Shown one piece after another: positions 25,907 to 34,895 of a stretch of 51,333 nucleotides of DNA. The notes beneath the pieces are model-generated. The model saw only the letters and a program-made list of their open reading frames with translations. It had not been told where the DNA came from and made no database searches. Positions within the stretch are counted from its first letter, which is position 1; each line of letters starts with the position of its first letter. The translations under genes were made by a program, and so were the position numbers. This DNA comes from an uncultured Coriobacteriaceae bacterium (GTDB lineage: Bacteria; Actinomycetota; Coriobacteriia; Coriobacteriales; Atopobiaceae), in NCBI GenBank assembly GCA_902793195.1, contig CADBCS010000015.1, positions 1 through 51,333 of the forward strand, in the 5' to 3' direction.

Positions 25907-26440
25907 ATGAGCGAAAACAGCAGGGTTCTCGAGGAGAACGGCGAAGTTACCGCAACGCTTGCCGCCGACGGCATGTCGCAGGACATCGTCGCGACCGCCG
26001 AGTCGGAGGAGGACCTGTCGAGCGAGGACTCTCTTACCTTCTCCAACGGCGTCATCGAGAAGATCGTGGCAATCGCCGTGCGCGAGGTGCCGGGCGTCGT
26101 GGGCATGAAGGGCGGCTTCGTCAATCGCGTCCAGGATGCCTTTGGTGCGCGCGACATCCGCAAGGGCGTTACGGTTGAGGTCACTCCCGAGAGCTCGGTG
26201 CGCGTGAACATCGCCATCTTCATGGAGTTCGGCGCCTACGCTCCGCAGGTGTTCGACGACGTGAAGAAGGTCGTCGTCGAGCAGGTCTCGGGCATGACCG
26301 GGCTTGAGGTTGCCGGTGTCAACCTGCGCATCGAGGACGTTCTTACGGTCGACGAGATCCGTGAGCGCAACCGCCGTCGTGGAGAGCTGCCCGAGGGCGA
26401 GGACGAGCGTGCGGAGGGCGACAAGGCCGACGAGGGCTAG
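25907..26440 (+). CDS. asp23: Asp23/Gls24 family envelope-stress protein
   Basis: Abundant membrane-associated protein of Gram-positive bacteria linked to alkaline and envelope stress. Residues 45-150 hold the domain: GVIEKIVAIAVREVPGVVGM, then GVTVEVTPESSVRVNIAIFMEFG, then VVEQVSGMTGLEVAGVNLRIEDV. Acidic tails flank it on both sides. GAAAGGAG precedes the ATG. It is the last gene of the operon, encoded with its own anchor (AmaP) and the DUF2273 protein. Confidence 0.94.
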   Translation: MSENSRVLEENGEVTATLAADGMSQDIVATAESEEDLSSEDSLTFSNGVIEKIVAIAVREVPGVVGMKGGFVNRVQDAFGARDIRKGVTVEVTPESSVRVNIAIFMEFGAYAPQVFDDVKKVVVEQVSGMTGLEVAGVNLRIEDVLTVDEIRERNRRRGELPEGEDERAEGDKADEG

Positions 26441-26490
26441 GCCATCCGCCGAGGCAGGCATGCTTTGCCCGCGAGCAGAGGTAATCGATT

Positions 26491-26528
26491 GCGCGACGAC
26501 CTACCTCGTGCAGTGAGGTAGGTCGCGC
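26491..26528 (+). terminator. Hairpin ending the Asp23 operon
   Basis: GCGCGAC, a 3-nt bulge, CTACCTC (26501-26507), 7-nt loop, then GAGGTAGGTCGCGC (26515-26528). The 14-bp stem lies 50 bases after the asp23 stop. The T-run is poor, so the terminator role is inferred from position. Confidence 0.7.
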
Positions 26529-26597
26529 TTGCGTGAGTCCCCGCGCAGGCGCCGCGCGGCATGGAGGCGTTTGCCAAACGCCTTGGGGAGAGGGTGC

Positions 26598-27665
26598 ATG
26601 GCGCAGGCAAAACGCATAGGATGGATTGATCTCATACGTGCGCTCGGCGCGTGTGCCATCGTGCTGCTCCACGTTACGGTAAGCACGTTTCAGGTGGTCG
26701 ACATCGATCCCGTGCGCAAGAACACCTACATCCTCGGCGGCATCGTGCTGTGCCGATGGGCGGTCCCGGCGTTCTTCATGGTTTCGGGGTACCTGTTGCT
26801 CGACCCGACCCGTCCCTTTGGTTGGAAGAGGGCGTGGACGCATGCCCGCCGAATGCTGTTGGTGCTCGCGACGTTTGGCCTGGCCTTCTCGTGTTTGGAA
26901 GAGGCGGCCTATTACCTCTCGGAAGGCATGAGAATAACCGGTCAGCTGCTCATCGACGCCGCTGTGGACGTGTTGACGGGCCACACGTGGGATCATCTGT
27001 GGTACGTGTATGCCCTCATGTTCGTGTACCTGCTCATGCCGCTTTTGGAGCATTTGCGCTCACGCTTTGGCGAGCGGGGTCTCACCGTGCTCATGTGGGT
27101 ACTGTTTTCCGGCGTACTGGTCGTCCCCACGATGCTCGACACAGGTGCGATGGCCCAGGTACTCTCGTGGCCCGGCCAGCTCGGTGGTTGGCGAAACGAG
27201 ATCTGGTGGAGCACGCTCATCGGTCTTGTAAACGTGTTGGTGGGCAACTACCTGCGCACCGCGAGCCGCACCAGACTCATCGCCGCCCTGGGGGTCGGAG
27301 CGCTCGCGGCGATGCTCGCCTTGAGCTCATGGAGCTTAGCCAGCGGATGGGGGTCCATGAACTTCGTGTACATGCACGAGAGCTTCTTGCCAACGCTCTA
27401 TGCCGCGGGCCTCATCGTCGTCGTGCGACACCTGCGAGGCGACGAGACATTGCCCGAGCGCTCGCTGGCACAGGTCCTCGCGCAGGACAGCTTTGGCATC
27501 TATGTGCTGCATCCGCTCTTCGTGCACGTGGTCCTTATGGCAATCGACCCGCTCGCATGGCCGCCCGTAGTGTACGAGTGCGCGTTCTTCGTGGTGGTGA
27601 CCGCGGTCTCGGTGGTGGCGACGCGCGTCCTCAGGCACGTTCCGTTCGTGGGCAGGCTGCTCTAG
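26598..27665 (+). CDS. Acyltransferase-3 family membrane protein
   Basis: Integral membrane O-acyltransferase of the OafA/WecH type, which decorates envelope glycans or lipids. The 355 residues have about ten helices. The first holds the family motif with the conserved Arg and His (DLIRALGACAIVLLHVT, about 11-27), followed by WAVPAFFMVSGYLLL, WDHLWYVYALMFVYLLMPLL and DSFGIYVLHPLF near the end. The substrate cannot be told. The ATG at 26598 has GGGGAGAGG upstream. It stands between the Asp23 operon and the nuclease gene. Confidence 0.9.
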   Translation: MAQAKRIGWIDLIRALGACAIVLLHVTVSTFQVVDIDPVRKNTYILGGIVLCRWAVPAFFMVSGYLLLDPTRPFGWKRAWTHARRMLLVLATFGLAFSCLEEAAYYLSEGMRITGQLLIDAAVDVLTGHTWDHLWYVYALMFVYLLMPLLEHLRSRFGERGLTVLMWVLFSGVLVVPTMLDTGAMAQVLSWPGQLGGWRNEIWWSTLIGLVNVLVGNYLRTASRTRLIAALGVGALAAMLALSSWSLASGWGSMNFVYMHESFLPTLYAAGLIVVVRHLRGDETLPERSLAQVLAQDSFGIYVLHPLFVHVVLMAIDPLAWPPVVYECAFFVVVTAVSVVATRVLRHVPFVGRLL

Positions 27666-27732
27666 GCTCACACGGATCGCGCGTCGATGAGGTATGCTCT
27701 ATGCATGGCCCGAACATGGAACGGAGGCGCTC

Positions 27733-29772
27733 GTGGATGCCAACTCACGCAAGATCTGTGGTCTCATAAGCGAAATGAACATGCGTTTTGTGGTGCCTGT
27801 GTACCAGCGTCCCTATTCGTGGGGCGAGGAGCAGTGCGCACAGCTTTGGGATGACATCCTGGCCACGGGCAGGGGCAGGTCGTCCGTCCACTTTACGGGC
27901 TCGATTGTAACCATCCAGGACGGCTCGCTCTCCGAGCAGGGCGTGGCCCCCTTGCTGCTAATCGACGGGCAGCAGCGCATCACCACCATCTCGCTGTTGC
28001 TCGTGGCGCTGGCGCGCTTCGCCCAGCGGCATCCCGAGCGGACGTTGCCCTTCTCGGCCAAGGAGATCCTGGTGAGCGGCTACCTCACCAACCGCTTCCG
28101 CACCGGAGACGACTACTACAAGCTCACGCTCTCCAAGACCGATCGATTGGCATACCAGGGGGTTATCGACGCGCTGGGCACCGAGGACGAACCCGAGCTC
28201 GACCCCAACACGCGCCTGGCGCAAAACCTCCTGTACTTCGATCGGCGCGTGGAGGCACTCGACGACGTTGAGGCCGTGTGGGCGGGACTGCATCGGCTCG
28301 AGGTCGTCGCCATCGCGCTGTCTCAGGGTCAGGACGACCCGCAGCTCATCTTTGAGTCCATGAACGCAACCGGCAAGGACCTCTCCAACGCGGACCTCGT
28401 GCGCAACTTCGTGCTCATGAGCTATTCGCTGGACGAGCAGCCGGGCCTCTACCGCATGTACTGGCAGCCCATCGAGCAGATTCTGGGCGTTGAGCGCTTT
28501 GACGAGGCGTTCGACGACTTCCTGCGCAGCTACCTCACCATCATGCACGCGCCGACCTCCATGGCGAAGGTGGACGTGTACCAGGCGTTCAAGCGCTACG
28601 TACTGTTTAACAGCTACCACAAGAACGATCGCATGAAGAACCTGAGCCTCAAGATCAAGCGCTTCGCCCGCTACTACGCGGCGGTGGTGAGCGGCGAGGT
28701 GGACGATGCCGATTTCTCGGAGGCGTTCCTGCGCATCAACATGCTCGGCGAGGCCTCCGTGCGACCGCTCCTGGTGGCCCTCTACGACGGCTACGAGCAC
28801 AAGGAGTTCTCGCGCGGGCAGTTCCTCGACTTGGTGGCATACCTGGAGAGCTATCTGCTTCGGCGGGCGGTGTGCGACTGTGCGGGAAGCACGCTCGCCC
28901 CGTTCTTCTCGTCGCTCATCGCGCGCATTGACGCCGTGCGCTCCGAGGAGGGAGACGTGGTGGAGGCGCTTGCCGCCATGCTGCTCAACGAGGCGGGCAC
29001 GGCACGGCGCTTTCCCAACGACGCCGAGTTCGAGCATGCCCTCTCGCGCAGGGACATGGCGAACTTCGCCGGTGGATGCGTTCTTTTGGCGCGTCTGGAG
29101 GAGTGTCTGCGTGACGACGGCGTGCGGATCGATCCGCACGCATGGACCATCGAGCACGTGATGCCTCTGGGCGCTCGCGACGACCCGTCGTGGCTGGCCA
29201 TGCTGGGCGAGCAGCCCGAGCGCGACTTTGAGGATTGCATCAACAGCTTGGGCAACCTCACGCTCACCTCTGCGGGATTCGACATGCAAGAGGGCAGCTT
29301 CGAGCAAAAGCGCGAGCGCATTGCCACAGACGACATGGCGCTCTCGCGTGACATCGTGGGACAGACGTCGTGGACGCCCGACATCATGAGGGAGCGTACC
29401 GAGCGCATGGCACAGGTGGCGCTCGATGCGTGGAAGATGCCCGAGCTCCCCGAGGGCGTGGGCAAGGCGTACCGCCTCTCCAAGCGTGCGGCGGCAACCA
29501 AGGACGTAAGCTTCCAGGACCTGTTTGACGCTGGTCTCGTGGAGATGGATGACGCTCTGGTGAGCGTGAGCCCCATGCATCCGGGCAAGGCCACGGTCAC
29601 CTCCACGGGCAAGATCATGCTGGCGAACGGCGAGATGTTCGATGATCCCACGGCTGCCTACGAGCGGTTCCTCACATCGTGCGGCGCGTCACCAGCCGGC
29701 CAGAACGGATGGATGTACTGGCGCCGCGGTGAGGGTGGCCCACTTCTCGACGACCTTCGCGCAGAGCTGTAA
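27733..29772 (+). CDS. GmrSD-type (DUF262/DUF1524) nuclease with C-terminal RAMA-like domain
   Basis: Candidate type IV restriction (phage defence) enzyme. DUF262 proteins use a ParB/Srx-like nucleotide-binding fold; DUF1524 is an HNH nuclease. Seen here: VPVYQRPYSW (21-30), LLIDGQQRITTI (75-86), IFESMNATGKDLSNADLVRNF, then IEHVMPL (about 473-479) and SLGNLTLTS, the HNH core of DUF1524. After residue 590 a third module matches the RAMA pattern: VSFQDLFDAGLVEMDDALVS, TVTSTGKIMLANGEMFDDPTAAYERFL, NGWMYWRR and LLDDLR. RAMA domains are thought to recognise modified bases. The GTG start has GGAGG 5 bases upstream. There are no methylase or partner genes beside it. Confidence 0.9.
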   Translation: MDANSRKICGLISEMNMRFVVPVYQRPYSWGEEQCAQLWDDILATGRGRSSVHFTGSIVTIQDGSLSEQGVAPLLLIDGQQRITTISLLLVALARFAQRHPERTLPFSAKEILVSGYLTNRFRTGDDYYKLTLSKTDRLAYQGVIDALGTEDEPELDPNTRLAQNLLYFDRRVEALDDVEAVWAGLHRLEVVAIALSQGQDDPQLIFESMNATGKDLSNADLVRNFVLMSYSLDEQPGLYRMYWQPIEQILGVERFDEAFDDFLRSYLTIMHAPTSMAKVDVYQAFKRYVLFNSYHKNDRMKNLSLKIKRFARYYAAVVSGEVDDADFSEAFLRINMLGEASVRPLLVALYDGYEHKEFSRGQFLDLVAYLESYLLRRAVCDCAGSTLAPFFSSLIARIDAVRSEEGDVVEALAAMLLNEAGTARRFPNDAEFEHALSRRDMANFAGGCVLLARLEECLRDDGVRIDPHAWTIEHVMPLGARDDPSWLAMLGEQPERDFEDCINSLGNLTLTSAGFDMQEGSFEQKRERIATDDMALSRDIVGQTSWTPDIMRERTERMAQVALDAWKMPELPEGVGKAYRLSKRAAATKDVSFQDLFDAGLVEMDDALVSVSPMHPGKATVTSTGKIMLANGEMFDDPTAAYERFLTSCGASPAGQNGWMYWRRGEGGPLLDDLRAEL

Positions 29773-29783
29773 CTGCACCAACA

Positions 29784-29829
29784 GGGACCGTCCCTTCCGG
29801 ATGGCAACTGCACCGGAAGGGACGGTCCC
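29784..29829. repeat. Palindrome family GGGACSGTCCC, copy C
   Basis: GGGACCGTCCCTTCCGG (29784-29800) and its exact reverse complement (29813-29829) flank a 12-nt loop. The right arm continues into CGACGG, the other arm type of this family. It separates convergent genes ending at 29772 and 29846 and can serve as terminator for both. Confidence 0.85.
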
Positions 29830-29845
29830 CGACGGACGGTTGGGC

Positions 29846-32800
29846 TTACTTCTTGAGGAATGCCTTATCGTACGTCTGCTTGACGCCTTGGTAGTCCTTT
29901 GCCGGTGCGGCCTGGCCCTTCTTCACGAGCACGACCTGGATCGCCTCGATGCGGCGGCTCATGCCCTGGGTGCCAGCAGACGCGCCGTTCTTGGCCCACG
30001 CCATCCAGCCAACCCGTTGCGCATGCACGCGATAGTACACGTCGTACTGCTTGGCAACGTTGCCGGTCAGCTTGAGCTGCACGGCCTCGACGCGCTTGGA
30101 CTTGCCCGTGGTGCCCGACGTCTTGCCGTTCGACACCCAGGTCTTCTCCCAGCCCTTGGTCTGCACGTGGGACCGGTAGCTGATGCCGCCTTCGCAGGGG
30201 AGGTCCGACACGCTTATGCGCAGGGCCTCCACGCGGCGGGACTTGCCCGTGGTTCCGCTCATGCTCCCGTTCGTCACGGCCTTCTGCCAGCCGATCCGCT
30301 GCACATGGGACGCATAGCTCACCGCGGGGTCCTTTCTCACGCTAAAGGTCGTGCTCACGTTGAACTCGCCCCCGCCGTAGTCGTAGACTGCCGTGAGCGT
30401 GTGGTCGCCCGAGGCGAGGGTGTCCAGGTAGTTGGCCGCAAGGGCGATCTTCGTTGACCCCACGGCCGCTGCGTAGTCGCCCTGGCCAAGCTCTTGGTCG
30501 TCGACGAGCATCCTGCGCAGCTTGTCGTAGCGCGCGTTGGTCTTAAAGGCAAGGCCCTCACCCGAGTACCTGGCATGGACGCCACCAGCGCCTTCGACAA
30601 ACGCGTAGGTATAGCTCAGACCGAACCCGCGCTTGTAGAGGATGTCGGAGGTGTACTCGATGGCAAGGTTGTCCTTCTCCACCAGGTCGGGTATGTTGAC
30701 CGGCAGCGTGCCGGTGGGTCCGCCAGGATTCACGTCGTCAAAGAGCGCCGAGACGGCAGCGACGACGTTCGCGTTGTAGGCCACGCCGCCCGCGCTCTTG
30801 TCGGTGGGGTCGGCGCCAAGGCCGGCGGACATGTACCCCAACATGGCCGCGTCGGCACCCTGGTAGCGCGCCGCGTCGTAGGGCAGGTTGTTGGCAAGCA
30901 GGACGAACTTGCCACCGGCGGCGTGCGTCGCGCTGAGCGCACGCGACACGCATTGGTACAGCGGAGAGGTTCCAGCCAGGGGGTCGGCATCGTAGCTGGC
31001 CGTAAAGCAAATCACGGTGTCGGCGTTCTTTATGGCGTCCTTAAGGGCGTTGGTGTAGTGCGCGGCACCGTTCTTGCTGTCGTAGTAGTAGTCGATGGTA
31101 ATGTGCATCTTGGAGCTGTCGCTGCCCGAGGAGCGATTGGGGTCCACGAGGTTGTTGATGCGGGCGTCTTGGGCAATCAGTCCCTTGCCCTGCAGCTCCT
31201 TGATGGCGTAGTCGATGGTCATGTTGTCGTCCTTGAGCCGACCCAGAATTACCACGTTGTTCTCGTGGCCCGAGAGGGGCAGGGCGTAGTCGTCGTTCTT
31301 CACCAGCGTAATGGCCTCGCGGGCAATCTTCATCTCGGCCTCGTGGTGCTCGTCGGAGCCGACGATGGCCTTTGCGCTGTCGATGTCGACCGGCGTGTAG
31401 TTGTTGAGAATGCCGTACTTCTTCTTGAGTGCGAGGATGCGCGCGACGCTTTGGTTGATGCGGTCCTCGGAAATGGTCTTGCCGTCCCCAGTTCCAACCT
31501 TGGCCACGATGGCATTGATGTAATCGTCGTAGAACGTAACCGCAGTCGAATTGTTGAGGTCGGTGCCCATCAGCAGGATGTCGACGCCGGAAAGAATGCA
31601 CTTCTCAGCGAGGTTGGCACGGTAGGCGACGTCTGCCTTGAGGCGCGCCATCTTTTGTGCCTTCGTCTCGCCTGCGGGGGCTGGTGAGGCAGATTTAACC
31701 AGCTGATGCTCGTACAGGGCGTCCATCTCGAGCGCGTCGGTGATTATGACTCCGTTGAAGCCGAGCTTCTGGCGTAGCAGGTTGTCGAGGATTTGGGCGG
31801 ACATCGTGGCGGGATAATAACCCTTGTTGCCATCGGGAAAGGTGATCTCTTCCACTTCGTTTTCTCTCTCGTAGGTGGGCAGCATGATGTGTGCCGTCAT
31901 GATCATGTCGGCACCGCTCTGGATGGCATCCCTAAACGGCATGAGCTCGCATGCCTCGAGCTCCGCCTCCGTCTTCTCGGAGATGGATAGGCCAAGGTGG
32001 CTGTCGGTGGCCACATCGCCATTGCCGGGGAAGTGCTTGTAGGTCGCAATCACCTTGCTCGCGGCAAGGCCCTTCGAGAACTCAACACCCAGAGGACCCA
32101 CGACGGTGGGGTCGTCGCTGAAGGAGCGCGTGCCGATGGCGGGGTTGGACGGGTTGCTGTTTACGTCGACGGCGGGAGCGAGGTCCGCCGCAATGCCCAA
32201 TGCCGCGATCTCCTCTCCTAGCACCTTGCCGGTGGTGAAGGCATTGGTCTGGGCGTTGGCGCCCGTGGCACCGACGGCCATGCTGCCAGTCATGCGCGTG
32301 CCCATGGTAAAGCGCACGACCACACCGCCCTCGCCGTCCACGCACATGAGGTAGGGGATGTTCTTGGAGCGGCCAGTCGCCTCCATGTTGTTGTCCTGCA
32401 GCGCGTTTACCAGCGTGCCGGTCTGCTCCACGGTCGAGATGTTCTGGCCAAACAGGCTGATGCCGCCATACTGGTGGGCCTTTAGGGCAGCTTCCAAAGC
32501 TGGGTATTTGCTCAAGACCTGCACGTTCTCGTTGTCCCACGTGCGGATGGAGGGAATGATCATCTGCGAGATCTTCTCGTCGAGGGACATGGCGTTAATT
32601 ATGTTGTCTATCTGATCGTCACCGCTTGCCTGTGCACTCAGACTCTGGCTTGTGACCTCATCGACAGCCACGTCCTGCTCCGTGGCGTCCGTTTGGTTGG
32701 CCTGTACCTCGACCTCGTTCTTCTGATCGGGGGTCTGGGCAACCACGACAGCCTCGTTCGGATTGTCCTCCTCAACCACGACCTCGTTGGCGTACGCGAA

Positions 32801-32899
32801 TCCCGCGGGAAACGCGCTCGTGAGCACGAGGGCGATGGTGGTTATTAACGAGAGGAGAAGCCGTATGCGGGTGGGTGTTTTGTGCTGCGGGTTGCTCAT
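29846..32899 (-). CDS. Secreted glycoside hydrolase family 3 enzyme with three ChW repeats
   Basis: Probable surface beta-N-acetylhexosaminidase or beta-glucosidase of 1017 residues. A signal peptide (about 1-36) and a Glu/Asp/Gln-rich spacer (to 90) precede the GH3 barrel. The barrel has KHFPGNGDVATDSHLG (about 287) and the nucleophile Asp in VIITDALEMDAL (about 387). The second GH3 domain follows (about 500-770). The C-terminus has three ChW repeats (about 858-1003), each with an H-Q-GW core and a GTTGKSRRVEA-like ending; such repeats bind cell-surface material in clostridia. The ATG at 32899 follows GAGGAGGT. It is monocistronic. Confidence 0.92.
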   Translation of the reverse strand: MSNPQHKTPTRIRLLLSLITTIALVLTSAFPAGFAYANEVVVEEDNPNEAVVVAQTPDQKNEVEVQANQTDATEQDVAVDEVTSQSLSAQASGDDQIDNIINAMSLDEKISQMIIPSIRTWDNENVQVLSKYPALEAALKAHQYGGISLFGQNISTVEQTGTLVNALQDNNMEATGRSKNIPYLMCVDGEGGVVVRFTMGTRMTGSMAVGATGANAQTNAFTTGKVLGEEIAALGIAADLAPAVDVNSNPSNPAIGTRSFSDDPTVVGPLGVEFSKGLAASKVIATYKHFPGNGDVATDSHLGLSISEKTEAELEACELMPFRDAIQSGADMIMTAHIMLPTYERENEVEEITFPDGNKGYYPATMSAQILDNLLRQKLGFNGVIITDALEMDALYEHQLVKSASPAPAGETKAQKMARLKADVAYRANLAEKCILSGVDILLMGTDLNNSTAVTFYDDYINAIVAKVGTGDGKTISEDRINQSVARILALKKKYGILNNYTPVDIDSAKAIVGSDEHHEAEMKIAREAITLVKNDDYALPLSGHENNVVILGRLKDDNMTIDYAIKELQGKGLIAQDARINNLVDPNRSSGSDSSKMHITIDYYYDSKNGAAHYTNALKDAIKNADTVICFTASYDADPLAGTSPLYQCVSRALSATHAAGGKFVLLANNLPYDAARYQGADAAMLGYMSAGLGADPTDKSAGGVAYNANVVAAVSALFDDVNPGGPTGTLPVNIPDLVEKDNLAIEYTSDILYKRGFGLSYTYAFVEGAGGVHARYSGEGLAFKTNARYDKLRRMLVDDQELGQGDYAAAVGSTKIALAANYLDTLASGDHTLTAVYDYGGGEFNVSTTFSVRKDPAVSYASHVQRIGWQKAVTNGSMSGTTGKSRRVEALRISVSDLPCEGGISYRSHVQTKGWEKTWVSNGKTSGTTGKSKRVEAVQLKLTGNVAKQYDVYYRVHAQRVGWMAWAKNGASAGTQGMSRRIEAIQVVLVKKGQAAPAKDYQGVKQTYDKAFLKK

Positions 32900-33040
32900 G
32901 GGACCTCCTCTGTGCCTGCATGCATGTGTTCTCGTAATTCTATCAGCAAACGAGGGGTCAAGCCCTTTTCTCAAACGGAAAAGGGGGCAGAGCTCTTTTA
33001 CCAGCCCGTGCGGTGGTACGTGCAATTTCCGGCCAAAAGG

Positions 33041-33081
33041 GGTCCTTACCGCGATTCTGGCTGTAAATCGTGGTAAGGACC
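33041..33081. repeat. Hairpin between GH3 and Hint genes
   Basis: GGTCCTTACCGCGATT (33041-33056) and AATCGTGGTAAGGACC (33066-33081) pair over 16 bp with one wobble. It lies after the Hint gene stop and before the GH3 start, both on the minus strand. It may end the Hint transcript. Confidence 0.7.
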
Positions 33082-33144
33082 AAGCTTGTCACGAAATCGT
33101 ACGCAGCGCCTGGGGTGTCCCAAACGGCGCCCCGCCCGTCGCAC

Positions 33145-33972
33145 CTACGCGGCAGTGGCCCCGGCACCCTCGCCGACGAAGTACGGACGGAAGAAGTCGA
33201 GCAGCCTCATTGCTTCAGGCAGGGTGGTGAGGCCCTTGACGAGCGAAACGCTAAACCAACCGAAGTCGTTACGGTCGAAGAGCTCCCTGCTCCCGCAGCT
33301 CGCAAGTACCGCGTAGGGAATCTCTCCGATCTCGGCGATGTCAGCGGCCTTCTTGGCGGCGTCGTAGCGCAACGCGCCCGCCTCGAGGTCAAAGACGTTG
33401 TAGAAGCCCTTGAGGAAGCCCGACATGCTCAGCATGCCCTCGGCAAAGCAGTTGAAGTGCCTCTCGGACACGGGGCCGTAGTAGGAGTCGGTCGTTCCGT
33501 CCGGGCGGATGGACTCGAGAGTGACCTCCTCGATGCGGCCGCCCGCGAGCCTCGCAAAGGCGTGACCGGCGAGCTCGGTCTCCTGGTCGGCGCTGTTGAT
33601 GGCCACGAACCTGCGGTCGGTAAGGTCAAAGAACACGTGCTCCTCGACGACGCCCACGCTCGTGCCGTCCAAGAAGGACACGCGCAGGACCGCTGCCTGC
33701 TCGCGCACGCGGTGGAAGAACGTGATAGGCGCGACCGCGAGGTCGCCTGCGTCGAAGTCCCACACGAGCAGCTGGTCGTCGTCTGCGAGCTCGTCGACAC
33801 GCTTTGCGCTTCCGTCGGCGAGGGTGATCATCGTGTCGGGCGTGAGGCAGGAGCCGGAGGGGTCGTACGAGGGGTCGAAGTTTCCACTGGACACCTTGTC
33901 CAGGATATCGTCGTTGATCGGGGCGTACTCGGTAGTGGTCGGGGAGGTGCTGGTCTTTGCGTTGGTAGCCAT
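33145..33972 (-). CDS. Stand-alone Hint (intein/Hedgehog-like) domain protein
   Basis: A 275-residue protein whose middle is a Hint self-processing module. Block A is CLTPDTMITLADGSAKRVDEL (42-62) with Cys42 as candidate nucleophile. A block-B-like EEHVFF has His112, although the usual Thr three places before it is Val109. The module closes with VSERHFNCFAEGMLSM (168-183), which resembles the C-terminal block but lacks the final His-Asn. Before Cys42 is a 41-residue soluble peptide ending DPSYDPSGS. After the module come about 90 residues (LRYDAAKKAADIAEIGEIPY and so on) of unknown, probably helical, nature. There is no signal peptide. The only GGAG is 14 bases before the ATG, so translation may be weak. 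It is not inside a host gene, so it is not a classical intein. Confidence 0.82.
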   Translation of the reverse strand: MATNAKTSTSPTTTEYAPINDDILDKVSSGNFDPSYDPSGSCLTPDTMITLADGSAKRVDELADDDQLLVWDFDAGDLAVAPITFFHRVREQAAVLRVSFLDGTSVGVVEEHVFFDLTDRRFVAINSADQETELAGHAFARLAGGRIEEVTLESIRPDGTTDSYYGPVSERHFNCFAEGMLSMSGFLKGFYNVFDLEAGALRYDAAKKAADIAEIGEIPYAVLASCGSRELFDRNDFGWFSVSLVKGLTTLPEAMRLLDFFRPYFVGEGAGATAA

Positions 33973-34170
33973 GGTCTTTTGGTTGGCTCCGTTAGGGTTG
34001 CCAAACTACTACGTCCGAGTGACATGGGCGTCTCGCAGAAACCCGCAGCATAAGGCACTGCACGCTACACGCACATCGCTGGGACAATCCCAAAAAGCGT
34101 ATGATAAAGACAAGAGCGGCCGCACCGCGTGCGATAAAGGAAAGCCCTGAGCGCCAAAGGAGCAACTCGG

Positions 34171-34803
34171 ATGAACGCATACGACTTCGACGGCACCATC
34201 TTTCCCTCGAACTGCACCATCGGCTTTGCCCTGTGGTGCATGCGGCGCCAGCCGAAACTCTTTCTCACCTACGCACCACGCGCCTTCAAGAGCCTGGTCA
34301 AATACAAGCTGGGGAAGCTGCCGAGCTACCGCATGCTGCGCGAAATCTATGGCTATCTGCGCTGCGTTGACGACTTCGACGTGCAGATCGAGCGCTATTG
34401 GGACAAGAACGAGCATAGGATCTCGTCGTGGTACCTCGCGCAGAAGAGGCCGGACGACCTCATCATCAGCGCCTCGCCGACCTGCCTCATCGCACCCATC
34501 GCGCGTAGGCTTGGCGTGAACTACGTTGCGACCGACTACGACCGCGAGTTCGGCGTATTGGTAGACAACCTCATGTACGCGCGCGAGAAGTCCCGCTACA
34601 TCATCGACCACGGCTTTCCCGTAATCGACCACTTCTACTCCGACTCGCTCTCGGACACGCCACTGGCGCTCTGCGCCGAGCAGGCGCACCTCGTCTCCCG
34701 TAGGGCACGCAAGGTTTCCGACTGGCCGGAGCTTGACGAACGCACGAAGGAACGCGTAAGAAGGGAAATCGACACCGGCTGGACAATCCACCTCGAAGAC
34801 TGA
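34171..34803 (+). CDS. HAD-superfamily phosphatase (SerB-like, HAD-IB type)
   Basis: Cytosolic phosphohydrolase. All four HAD motifs are present in 210 residues: DFDGTIF with nucleophile Asp5 and acid Asp7, IISASP with Ser100, the Lys in AREKSRY (140), and FYSDSLSDTPL with Asp158/Asp162. A helical cap lies between motifs I and II (about 15-90). The pattern is that of the HAD-IB group (phosphoserine-phosphatase-like); the substrate is unknown. GGAG lies 8 bases before the ATG. It is divergent from the Hint gene. Confidence 0.9.
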   Translation: MNAYDFDGTIFPSNCTIGFALWCMRRQPKLFLTYAPRAFKSLVKYKLGKLPSYRMLREIYGYLRCVDDFDVQIERYWDKNEHRISSWYLAQKRPDDLIISASPTCLIAPIARRLGVNYVATDYDREFGVLVDNLMYAREKSRYIIDHGFPVIDHFYSDSLSDTPLALCAEQAHLVSRRARKVSDWPELDERTKERVRREIDTGWTIHLED

Positions 34804-34895
34804 GGTGCGGGGATGCCACGGATGCCGTGCTAGCCCTGTGTGGGGCAGTGCCCGTTCTGTCGTTTCTGTTACTCATTGTCTCAACGTTACGATAC

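Noticed and set aside
26529..26597. Longer N-terminus for the acyltransferase
   Set aside because: The extra 23 residues are Arg-rich and lack a ribosome binding site. The ATG at 26598 follows GGGGAGAGG and starts the family's first helix at the usual place.
27958..29580. 540-codon frame antisense to the GmrSD-type gene
   Set aside because: Same explanation: a His/Arg/Leu-rich shadow with no start signal.
33145..33972. Classical intein
   Set aside because: The flanking sequences do not join into a known host protein, there is no homing endonuclease, and the C-terminal Asn is missing. It is reported as a stand-alone Hint protein instead.
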